Assembly: GCA_002367235.1 (NCBI GenBank)
Contig: DFBC01000069.1
Span: forward strand, 1-37,272
From: Cellvibrionales bacterium UBA3090
GTDB taxonomy: Bacteria; Pseudomonadota; Gammaproteobacteria; Pseudomonadales; Porticoccaceae
Direction: 5' to 3'
Length of the DNA stretch: 37,272 nucleotides
The notes beneath the pieces were generated by a model. That model had not been told where the DNA came from, made no database searches, and was given only the letters and a program-made list of their open reading frames with translations. Position 1 is the stretch's first letter; every line of letters starts with the position of its first letter. Shown here piece after piece: positions 7,748 through 15,136 of this stretch. The translations under genes and the position numbers were made by a program.

Positions 7748-8902
7748 TTAGCGGTTAAATATATCAAGGACAGAATTTAAAAACTTGTGGCCTTTTTGTG
7801 TTGTAACAATATGATCGTGGGACTCTTCTATCAATGCCATGTCTTTTAGTTGAGTCAGATTTTTAGTTATATCTTTTATATTAATTCCAGTTCTTTCATG
7901 AAAAATATTGACTGGAACGCCACGATTTAACCGCAGAGCATTCATCATAAATTCCAGCGGTAATTCGTCAGTAGAAATATTTTTGCAACTGGCGGTGTAG
8001 GAGTGTTCGCGCGCAAGATAATCTGAAGGGTTTCGGGTTTTCGCTGTGCGGATAATGCGTTGCTCGGATGGCAGGGTGATTTTTCCATGAGCTCCCGCGC
8101 CAATACCAATATAATCACCAAACTCCCAATAGTTAAGGTTGTGAACAGATTGATGATTGTTTCTGCAAAAGGCAGAGACTTCGTATTGTTGATAACCATT
8201 GTCCAGTAATAATTGATGCCCGTGATCCTGAATGGTTTCCAGAATAATATCTGCAGGAAGCTTGGGGGGGGTGCTATAAAAAGCTGTGTTTGGTTCGATG
8301 GTGAGCTGGTACCAGGAAATGTGCGTTGGCGATAAATCAATGGCCTGTTTTAGATCCGCTAAGGCCTGCTCCGTAGTTTGAGCGGGAAGCCCATGCATGA
8401 GGTCTATATTGAAATTATCAAAACCAGATTTTCTTGCTGCATTAATTGCAGTGATGGCCTGTTCCGCAGAGTGAATGCGACCTAGTTTTTCAAGGTGTTG
8501 GTTATTAAAACTTTGAACACCAATGGATAGACGATTAACACCAACACTGTGATACCCCTGAAACTTTTTTTGTTCGAAGGTTCCGGGATTGGCCTCTAGT
8601 GTAATTTCGATATTTTCTTCAAATCCAATACGCCGTTTTGCCGCTTGAATAATCCTTCCTATGGCTTCAATGGAAAATAAACTGGGTGTTCCTCCACCCA
8701 AAAAAATTGAGGATAGTTTTCGCCCCTGAACATAGCTTCCCTCAATATCCAAGTCATGAATTAGAGCTTGAACGTAGGCCTCTTCCGGTAATTCAGTGCC
8801 TGCTGCATGTGAGTTAAAGTCACAATAAGGACACTTCTTAACACACCAGGGTATGTGGATATAAAGTGATAAAGGTGGAAGCGTTAGCAATGATTCATGC
8901 AT
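7748..8902 (-). CDS. hemW: Radical SAM heme chaperone HemW
   Basis: HemW binds heme and a [4Fe-4S] cluster and is thought to deliver heme to respiratory proteins. The 384-residue protein has the radical SAM motif CVKKCPYCDF (Cys20, Cys24, Cys27). Phe29 stands where true coproporphyrinogen dehydrogenase HemN has a fourth cysteine, the distinction between HemW and HemN. The LGGGTPS and GVQSFN segments support the family. It is the last gene of the leftward metX-metW-DUF4426-rdgB-hemW series, 79 bases after rdgB, the Pseudomonas-like order. No strong ribosome binding site is visible before the ATG. Confidence 0.95.
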   Translation of the reverse strand: MHESLLTLPPLSLYIHIPWCVKKCPYCDFNSHAAGTELPEEAYVQALIHDLDIEGSYVQGRKLSSIFLGGGTPSLFSIEAIGRIIQAAKRRIGFEENIEITLEANPGTFEQKKFQGYHSVGVNRLSIGVQSFNNQHLEKLGRIHSAEQAITAINAARKSGFDNFNIDLMHGLPAQTTEQALADLKQAIDLSPTHISWYQLTIEPNTAFYSTPPKLPADIILETIQDHGHQLLLDNGYQQYEVSAFCRNNHQSVHNLNYWEFGDYIGIGAGAHGKITLPSEQRIIRTAKTRNPSDYLAREHSYTASCKNISTDELPLEFMMNALRLNRGVPVNIFHERTGINIKDITKNLTQLKDMALIEESHDHIVTTQKGHKFLNSVLDIFNR

Positions 8903-8981
8903 ATTAAGATATTACTGGCAAGCTCGATGAAACGGAGGGTGTAAGTAAAGTGACCAAAAAATTAGCCACGGTTTTAGTTTA

Positions 8982-9566
8982 TTAGGTCAATTGTTTTAAC
9001 AGTTCAGCCATAGCTTTTCCCCGGTGGCTTATGGTGTTTTTTTGTGCCTTGTCGAGTTGAGCAGAGGTACACCCCAGTTCTGGTAAATAAAACAGTGGGT
9101 CGTAACCAAAACCATTCGTGCCTTCAGCGCTGAAGGCGATGTATCCCTCCCAGGTGCCCTGGCAAATTAAGGGTGTTGGGTCTTCCGGGTGTCTTAAATA
9201 GACGAGCAGGCATTGAAATCTGGCCGTTCGCTCGGCCTGAGGCGTGTCCTGAAGTAGGGACAATAGTCGAAGGTTGTTTTTATCATCCGTGGCGTTTTCG
9301 CCAGAGAATCGAGATGAATAAATACCCGGCGCTCCATTGAGAACATCTACCTCCAAACCGGAGTCGTCGGCTATTGCCGGCAGGCCAGTTAGTCGTGATG
9401 CATGCCTAGCTTTGATAAGTGCATTTTCCACAAAACTCAGACCGTTTTCGATAGCCTCTGGGATTTGAAAATCTGATTGAGGAACAACATCGAAATTAAT
9501 TTCTGAGAGTAACTGCTGGAATTCAGCGAGTTTTCCCTTGTTACCACTGGCAAGGACAACTTTCAT
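8982..9566 (-). CDS. rdgB: Non-canonical purine NTP pyrophosphatase (ITPase/XTPase)
   Basis: RdgB hydrolyses dITP, ITP and XTP to monophosphates and keeps deaminated purines out of DNA and RNA. The 194-residue protein has the N-terminal LASGNKGKLAEF, the metal-binding DDSGLEVD, the GFGYDPLF and the C-terminal SHRGKA motifs. The ATG at 9566 gives the usual MKVVLASGN start and has GGGTGA just upstream; a 26-codon longer reading exists but has no family support. It follows the DUF4426 gene by 90 bases. Confidence 0.96.
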   Translation of the reverse strand: MKVVLASGNKGKLAEFQQLLSEINFDVVPQSDFQIPEAIENGLSFVENALIKARHASRLTGLPAIADDSGLEVDVLNGAPGIYSSRFSGENATDDKNNLRLLSLLQDTPQAERTARFQCLLVYLRHPEDPTPLICQGTWEGYIAFSAEGTNGFGYDPLFYLPELGCTSAQLDKAQKNTISHRGKAMAELLKQLT

Positions 9567-9656
9567 CGTAAGGTCACCCGGCTCCTGTATTGTTGGTAAA
9601 TAAAAACGACCACCCTCACCTCTCACAGGATGGTCGTCTTCCAATAATTTTATAGT

Positions 9657-10106
9657 TTAATCTTCGTAATAAAATTTGTTTTGGAACGATAATGAGTGAG
9701 CTGGCTTGTTGGGGTCTGGCTGAACCTGGATTTCAAAGGTCATCCAATCCTCATTTTCGAATTCAAACGGTGCCAAGTAGTAGACAATGTTCTCTTCTCG
9801 AACTTCAAAAAATTTAAGCACCTGTTGCTGTGCAAAAATATTAGAAACCGTTCCCGTTACCAAGGCCGTTGTACCGCCGACGTTGTCACCTACTACGACA
9901 GAAATATTCACCAAGCCTTTGTCTTTTCCGCGGATAATATTATAGGTGCTGGCAATTTTCGGCAGAATAAAGCTACTATTGAATGAACTATAGAAAACTT
10001 TGGTATCACCAAATTCTTTATAATATTTATTGTCAGCAATCGCCCCAAACGATAACAGTGTCATTAATGCCATGAAGGGCAGCCACAGTAGTTTATTGTT
10101 CTTCAT
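9657..10106 (-). CDS. DUF4426 exported protein
   Basis: This 149-residue protein has a signal peptide (about residues 1-24, MKNNKLLWLPFMAL... ending near FGAIA) and a predicted periplasmic beta-rich domain without cysteines. It belongs by sequence and position to the DUF4426 family, which lies between metW and rdgB in many Gammaproteobacteria; no function is established. The ATG at 10106 has GGAGGG upstream, better than an upstream start 8 codons earlier. It sits 45 bases after metW and is probably in its operon. Confidence 0.85.
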   Translation of the reverse strand: MKNNKLLWLPFMALMTLLSFGAIADNKYYKEFGDTKVFYSSFNSSFILPKIASTYNIIRGKDKGLVNISVVVGDNVGGTTALVTGTVSNIFAQQQVLKFFEVREENIVYYLAPFEFENEDWMTFEIQVQPDPNKPAHSLSFQNKFYYED

Positions 10107-10151
10107 CCCAATTCCCTCCAAAACCCACAAGTGAATTCGATTGTGTACAGA

Positions 10152-10748
10152 TTATTTACTTAAAAGATAAATAGCCGTATCACTAAACAGATTAGGCCAT
10201 ATTCCTTTGAGTTGCTTGTCTGGAATTCGTTCTGCAACAAATTCCCGGTGGATCAATTGTATATTTTTTTCAGCACAAAGGGCTTCAAAGTCATTGACGG
10301 TACAGAAGTGGATATTGGGTGTGTCATACCACTGATAGGTAAGTTGCTTGGTGACAGGCATGCGACCGCGTATGAAAAGTGAGGTTCTAGCTCGCCAGTT
10401 GCCAAAATTTGGGAATGTCACTATGCACTTTTTCCCAATTCTCAGCATTTCATCCAAAACCAAGTGAGGGTAGCGCATGGCCTGAAGGGCTTGGGTCATG
10501 ACGACGGTGTCAAAGCTATTATCTGAGAATTGAGATAAGCCCTTGTCCAGATTGGTTTCTATGACATTAATACCGTTAGCGATAGCGGCGGTGATTTTGT
10601 CTGGGTCAATTTCAAGGCCGTAACCCTCAACACCATGATGTTTTTTCAGGTTTTTAAGAAGCGTACCATCACCGCAGGCAAGATCTAAAATACGACTTTC
10701 AGCCATTATCCATCGTTGAATAATATCGAAATCACTACGGGTGCTCAT
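10152..10748 (-). CDS. metW: Methionine biosynthesis protein MetW
   Basis: The 198-residue protein has a methyltransferase-like fold with LDLACGDGTLL (motif I, about 20-30) and the MetW hallmark FPNFGNWRAR. In relatives MetW works with MetX in homoserine acylation, the first committed step of methionine synthesis. Its ATG overlaps the metX stop by four bases (ATGA), which implies translational coupling and a joint function. Confidence 0.95.
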   Translation of the reverse strand: MSTRSDFDIIQRWIMAESRILDLACGDGTLLKNLKKHHGVEGYGLEIDPDKITAAIANGINVIETNLDKGLSQFSDNSFDTVVMTQALQAMRYPHLVLDEMLRIGKKCIVTFPNFGNWRARTSLFIRGRMPVTKQLTYQWYDTPNIHFCTVNDFEALCAEKNIQLIHREFVAERIPDKQLKGIWPNLFSDTAIYLLSK

Positions 10749-11932
10749 GATAAGCCCTCCACAGCTGTTTCAGTTTGGGCCGGTGCTGCATCATTGGCAA
10801 TACGATCCATGTAGGCATTCAGTATTTGTTCGTAGCGCTCGTTGGGTAGCAGAAAAGCATCGTGGCCCAAATTAGATTCAATGGCGGCATACGAAACATT
10901 TTTATCGGCATCAATTAATGCCTTGACGATTTCCTCGGAGCGCTCTGGCGCAAACCGCCAGTCGGTAGAAAAGGAGACGACTAAAAAATCACAGAGGGCA
11001 TGACTAAAGGCCCTGACCGGATCATTGTCATACTCCCGCGCTAAATCAAAGTAATCCAGCACTTTGGTCATTAACAGGTAGGTATTTGCATCAAAGCTAT
11101 TGGAAAAAGCATCACCTTGATGACGCAGATAGCTTTCAACCTGAAATTCTACGGGGGTGTCCTGTCCTTGCTGAAAAGAGCCTGAGCGCAACTCGCGACC
11201 AAATTTATTACCCATGATTTCGTCGGAGAGGTAGGTGACATGCCCTATCATTCTCGCCAGAGCTAAACCATTTCGAGGCAGCGTGTTGTCTTCAAGAAAG
11301 TGGCCATCGTGGAAATCAGGGTCTGATTTTATCGCATTGCGAGCGAGTTCATTAAAGGCAATATTTTGTGCACTCAATTTCATCGCAGAAGCGATCACAA
11401 TGGCATGACGGATCCGGTTGGGGTATTCAAGTGCCCAACGCATGGCCTGCATGCCTCCGAGGCTGCCGCCGACGACGGCAGCCCATTGCTGAATCCCCAG
11501 CCGATCGGCCAATTTAGCCTGGCTCTGAACCCAGTCGCGAGCCCTTAGGGGAGGAAAATCGACTCCCCAGGGTTTGCCTGTTTCCGGGTTAATGGAATTT
11601 GGGCCGGTACTGCCGTGGCAGCCACCGAGGTTGTTTGGGCAAACGATAAAAAACCGATTGGTATCAAAGGGTTTTCCTGGGCCAATATGGTTTTCCCACC
11701 AGCCTGGTTTTTTATCGTTTTCAGAGTGATATCCCGCCGCATGATGGTGGCCACTGAGCGCATGGCAGATCAAAATGGCATTAGTCTTTTCGCTGTTCAG
11801 CTCACCGTAAGTTTCTATGACCAAATCGTAATTTTCTAATATACGGCCACAGGCGAGCTCCAGTGGTTCATCAAAGTGAACGACCTCTGGTATCACAATA
11901 CCTACAGAGTTTTCTGGAATGGTGTCTGGCAT
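10745..11932 (-). CDS. metX: Homoserine O-acyltransferase MetX (probably O-succinyltransferase)
   Basis: MetX acylates homoserine as the entry step of methionine synthesis. The 395-residue alpha/beta-hydrolase shows the oxyanion segment CHALSGHHHAAG, the nucleophile elbow GGSLGG with Ser157, and the catalytic histidine His357 in NLGHDAF. Many proteobacterial MetX proteins annotated as acetyltransferases use succinyl-CoA; the acyl donor cannot be fixed from this inspection. It forms an operon with metW. No S-adenosylmethionine riboswitch was recognised in the 5' region. Confidence 0.95.
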   Translation of the reverse strand: MPDTIPENSVGIVIPEVVHFDEPLELACGRILENYDLVIETYGELNSEKTNAILICHALSGHHHAAGYHSENDKKPGWWENHIGPGKPFDTNRFFIVCPNNLGGCHGSTGPNSINPETGKPWGVDFPPLRARDWVQSQAKLADRLGIQQWAAVVGGSLGGMQAMRWALEYPNRIRHAIVIASAMKLSAQNIAFNELARNAIKSDPDFHDGHFLEDNTLPRNGLALARMIGHVTYLSDEIMGNKFGRELRSGSFQQGQDTPVEFQVESYLRHQGDAFSNSFDANTYLLMTKVLDYFDLAREYDNDPVRAFSHALCDFLVVSFSTDWRFAPERSEEIVKALIDADKNVSYAAIESNLGHDAFLLPNERYEQILNAYMDRIANDAAPAQTETAVEGLS

Positions 11933-12000
11933 CAGTGGTTGAATATCTCCATAACAGCGGTGAGGTTGAACAAGACGTTTGAATCAGCAAGCTAGGGTGG

Positions 12001-12029
12001 AGTCTAAAGAGCGCGTTTCTTCAGTGCAA
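12001..12029 (-). promoter_or_regulatory. Predicted sigma70 promoter of metX
   Basis: On the minus strand a -35 TTGCAC (12024-12029) and a -10 TAGACT (12001-12006) are 17 bases apart, upstream of metX with a leader of roughly 60 bases. It lies in the 131-base gap behind the crc-like gene. Motif match only. Confidence 0.4.
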
Positions 12030-12063
12030 GAAGGTTGCAGCATCAGTTAACTGGGGGCGTGGG

Positions 12064-12852
12064 TTAAAAGGTCTCCAAATCGTAATCAATGATGACCGGC
12101 GCATGGCTGGAAAAAGCTTTTGCCTTGTAGATAACGGCGTATTCGATGTGCTCAAGGAGCCCCTTTGATATAACCTGTAGGTCTGTTCTCCACCCCGTAC
12201 CGTTACCTTGTTCACCCGATGGCCAGTAACTGAACTCGTCGGTATCAGTATTGTAGCGACGGAATGCGTCGGCGTAGCCAACATGTTTGAATAGCTGGTC
12301 GAGGTATTGTTGCTCGTGGGGCAGAAACCCAGAAACTCCTCGGCAGTTATCGGGGTTGCTTACATCAATGTCATGGTGGGCAATATTCCAGTTGCCGCAG
12401 ATGACATAATCGCGGCGTTTATGGCTGATTTTGTTTAGGTAATTCAGAAATTCCTTGAAGAAGAGATCTTTGATCTCCTGTTCTTCTTGGCTGGTAGTCG
12501 AGTTTATCGTGACATTTGGCGCTAATAATGAGCAAACACTTAAATGCTCAAAGTCGGCCTGGAGGTATCGGCCATTCATATCCTCGCCACTTGAGCCGCC
12601 AAAACCATACATAATTGCTTTGGGTACCTCGCGGCTGTAGATAGCAATGCCGTGGTGGTCGGGTGTCGGTGAATCAAAAAAATAGCTGAAGTAGCCATCC
12701 AGTTCAAACGCCGGGTTTGTCATCAGAGCAGATGCTGGCGCACGCAGGTCTTGAAGGCAGATTACATCGGCATCTTGTGACGTAAGCCAATGAAAAAGAC
12801 CACGTTTTGAGGCTTGATGTATTCCATCTGCGGCGAGACTAATAATTCGCAT
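12064..12852 (-). CDS. crc: Crc-like protein of the exonuclease III fold with a decayed active site
   Basis: The 262-residue protein has the exonuclease/endonuclease/phosphatase fold and aligns along its length with Pseudomonas Crc (MRIIS start, GLFHWL, DVICLQD, GRYLQADF, FLPHEQQYLDQLF, GYADAFRRYN, SHAPVIIDYD). Crc is a carbon catabolite repression factor that acts with Hfq on mRNA and is not a nuclease. Against E. coli XthA, the catalytic residues Asn7, Glu34, Asp151 and Asp258 are replaced by Ala, Asp, Asn and Ser, while Asp229 and His259 positions are kept. Nuclease activity is therefore unlikely. It stands alone, divergent from the next gene. A Crc role is inferred from similarity; Hfq partnership is not shown by sequence. 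Confidence 0.8.
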   Translation of the reverse strand: MRIISLAADGIHQASKRGLFHWLTSQDADVICLQDLRAPASALMTNPAFELDGYFSYFFDSPTPDHHGIAIYSREVPKAIMYGFGGSSGEDMNGRYLQADFEHLSVCSLLAPNVTINSTTSQEEQEIKDLFFKEFLNYLNKISHKRRDYVICGNWNIAHHDIDVSNPDNCRGVSGFLPHEQQYLDQLFKHVGYADAFRRYNTDTDEFSYWPSGEQGNGTGWRTDLQVISKGLLEHIEYAVIYKAKAFSSHAPVIIDYDLETF

Positions 12853-12983
12853 GTGTCGTATGCCTGAGCGGAGAGTCGCCCCTTTATTTGGTAGTGTGTA
12901 TCATACCCCAGAGTTATTGGTTCAAACACTGTCATGCCAAATAGTCAGTGAATAAATAAGTAAGCGGGAATAGGACTATATCT

Positions 12984-13673
12984 GTGACTAAGTCTATGAA
13001 TAGATACCAGCATGCTGGTTGTATCACGTTGATATTATTAGGAATGACTGCCATGGTGTCGGAGGCTGGAAGTCTTTACCGCTACCGTAACATAGAGGGA
13101 AATTTGGTCATCGATCACGAGATTCCTCCTGAGTATGTGGCGGGTGGGTATGAGGTGCTGAGTACTACTGGTCGTGTAGAGCAAGTGGTGCCACCGCATC
13201 GGGTCGAGCCGGAGGAGCCTGAAGGTGACGGGGGAGTCGTGACCTCTGAGGATGCTTCTAAGCAGTTACGCGATGATCAGATGCTGTTGCGTAGCTATAG
13301 TGAAATTAGTGAGCTTGAAGCTGCCAAAGACCGGCGATTGTCACAGTTGACCAGAGAAGTTGAAATAATTCAGTCCAACATATCGAAAAATCAGGAAATG
13401 TTGGTGGCGGCCAGAGCTAAAGCGGCAAATTATCAGCGAAGTGGTCAGGCTGTTCCAGAACTGGTACTTAAAAATATGGATGACTTGGTGATCCTGCAGA
13501 AGGACGCCGAGCAGATGCTGAGTCTTCGTGAGCGGGAGTATGCAGAAACAAAACAGCGTTACAGTCGATATATAGAGCGGTTTATGACGTTAAAGGGACT
13601 TGAACCTCTCGAAAAAACCCAGCCATCATCACCGACCACTGTTCCTGCCACTGCTCTGTCGGACGACGGCTAA
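12984..13673 (+). CDS. Exported coiled-coil protein with DUF4124-like N-terminus
   Basis: The 229-residue protein has a signal peptide (residues about 1-28, ending near SEAG), then a short DUF4124-like segment (YRYRNIEGNLVIDHEIPPEY), a proline- and glutamate-rich linker, and a coiled coil at about 95-185. It probably resides in the periplasm; its function is unknown. The GTG at 12984 has AGGA 8 bases upstream and is preferred over ATG 12996. Its last 92 bases overlap the 3' end of slmA on the other strand. Confidence 0.8.
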   Translation: MTKSMNRYQHAGCITLILLGMTAMVSEAGSLYRYRNIEGNLVIDHEIPPEYVAGGYEVLSTTGRVEQVVPPHRVEPEEPEGDGGVVTSEDASKQLRDDQMLLRSYSEISELEAAKDRRLSQLTREVEIIQSNISKNQEMLVAARAKAANYQRSGQAVPELVLKNMDDLVILQKDAEQMLSLREREYAETKQRYSRYIERFMTLKGLEPLEKTQPSSPTTVPATALSDDG

Positions 13674-14193
13674 AGCCGCTGCGAACAAATTGACTTATGC
13701 GGCCTTCGGCCAAGGATAAAATCATATTGGCGGCAGTGGTTATGGTGGTAGTAGGTCTTAGATTTTCGGTTATTTCTGCCTCTCGAAGAATTTGTTTTAA
13801 CTGAGTTTCCAGGCGATCAAATAATTGTTGGATACGACTGTGAAGTCGATCGGTTTCTCCTGTGAGGGCATCGCCGGTCAACAGACGAGTGATGCCAGGG
13901 TTGCGCTCTGCAAAGGTTAGCAGCAGGGTGAGAATCCGATAGCAGCGGCTTATTGCATCGGGCTCTTCAGTCAGAATCACCTTAACCCGGCTGAATAGGG
14001 TTTCTTCAATAAAGTCGATTAACCCCTCGTACATTTTAGTTTTGCTGGGAAAATGCCGATACAGCGCGGCCTCGGATACCCCTATTTCTGCAGCGAGGGC
14101 CGCTGTGGTGATTCGCCCACCAGGTGTAGCTTCGAGCATGCGGGCAAGCGCTTGTAGAATCTGTTGTTTTCTGGAGATTTTTCCCGCCGCCAT
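13582..14193 (-). CDS. slmA: Nucleoid occlusion factor SlmA (TetR family)
   Basis: SlmA binds sites on the chromosome and blocks FtsZ ring formation over the nucleoid. The 203-residue protein has the TetR-type helix-turn-helix (about 27-55, LAAEIGVSEAALYRHFPSKT) and the SlmA-specific body ERNPGITRLLTGDAL, RIQQLFDRLE and FVRSGFSRRPTE. It starts 6 bases after argB and is the last gene of coaBC-algC-argB-slmA. Its 3' end is antisense to the end of the neighbouring coiled-coil gene. Confidence 0.93.
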   Translation of the reverse strand: MAAGKISRKQQILQALARMLEATPGGRITTAALAAEIGVSEAALYRHFPSKTKMYEGLIDFIEETLFSRVKVILTEEPDAISRCYRILTLLLTFAERNPGITRLLTGDALTGETDRLHSRIQQLFDRLETQLKQILREAEITENLRPTTTITTAANMILSLAEGRISQFVRSGFSRRPTEQWQEQWSVMMAGFFREVQVPLTS

Positions 14194-14199
14194 GATGAG

Positions 14200-15108
14200 C
14201 TACTCGCCAGTTGTTGAATTGGTTATCAATGTACCAACACCCTGATCGGTGAAAATCTCCAGTAGCGTGGCATGGTTTACTCGTCCATCAATAATATGGG
14301 CACTTTGAGCGCCACCCTTGACGGCATCCAGTGCGCATCTGATTTTGGGCAGCATGCCACCGTGAATCGTGCCATCTTTGATGAGGCCGTCTACCTGCTG
14401 TGTGGATAGTCCGGTGAGTATCGTACCATTTTTATCCTGAAGCCCAGCCACATTGGTTAGCAGCATAAGTTTTTCAGCTTTGAGTACTTCGGCAATTTTT
14501 CCGGCAACCAAGTCTGCGTTTATATTGTAGGAGTTCCCCGCACTGTCAACGCCAATGGGTGCAATAACGGGAATAAAATGGCTATTGGTCAGCATGTCGA
14601 TGACCTCGGTGTTGATGGCGTCGACTTCTCCAACATGACCAATATCGATAATTTCGGGAGCTTCCATCTCGGGCGTATGCCGAGTCACCCGGAGTCTTTT
14701 GGCTTTAATCAGCTGCCCGTCTTTTCCTGTAATGCCGACCGCATTGCCGCCGGCATGATTGATCAGGTTGACGATTTCCTTATTGACGGAGCCACCCAGA
14801 ACCATCTCTACAATATCCATGGTTTTACTGTCGGTCACCCTCATGCCGTCCACAAAGTGAGAGTCAATATTAAGTTGTGAAAGTAGATTGCCAATTTGCG
14901 GGCCGCCGCCGTGAACAACAACGGGGTTCATTCCCACCAGCTTCATCATGACGATATCGCGGGCAAAGCTGATTTTGAGCTTGTCATCTACCATGGCGTT
15001 GCCGCCAAATTTAACGACAATGGTTTTGCCGGTAAACCGCTGGATATAAGGTAGCGCTTCAGATAGCACGTTGGCGATATTGGATGCCGCTTCGCGGGTT
15101 AAAGACAT
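14200..15108 (-). CDS. argB: Acetylglutamate kinase
   Basis: ArgB phosphorylates N-acetylglutamate, the second step of arginine synthesis. The 302-residue amino acid kinase shows VVKFGGNAM (about 27-35), the substrate loop HGGGPQIG, and the C-terminal KIRCALDAVKGGAQSAHI segment typical of the family. The ATG at 15108 has AGGA upstream. It lies 28 bases after algC and 6 bases before slmA, in the Pseudomonas-like order. Confidence 0.97.
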   Translation of the reverse strand: MSLTREAASNIANVLSEALPYIQRFTGKTIVVKFGGNAMVDDKLKISFARDIVMMKLVGMNPVVVHGGGPQIGNLLSQLNIDSHFVDGMRVTDSKTMDIVEMVLGGSVNKEIVNLINHAGGNAVGITGKDGQLIKAKRLRVTRHTPEMEAPEIIDIGHVGEVDAINTEVIDMLTNSHFIPVIAPIGVDSAGNSYNINADLVAGKIAEVLKAEKLMLLTNVAGLQDKNGTILTGLSTQQVDGLIKDGTIHGGMLPKIRCALDAVKGGAQSAHIIDGRVNHATLLEIFTDQGVGTLITNSTTGE

Positions 15109-15136
15109 TGTGGATTCCTGTCAGTTTGTTTCTGAG

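Noticed and set aside
7748..8902. Radical SAM gene next to arsM as an arsenosugar ArsS enzyme
   Set aside because: The CxxxCxxC-x-F motif and synteny with rdgB identify HemW, which belongs to the metX-hemW block and is transcribed toward arsM.
11933..12063. SAM riboswitch upstream of metX
   Set aside because: The leader is short after the predicted promoter and no conserved SAM-I or SAM-II core was recognisable.
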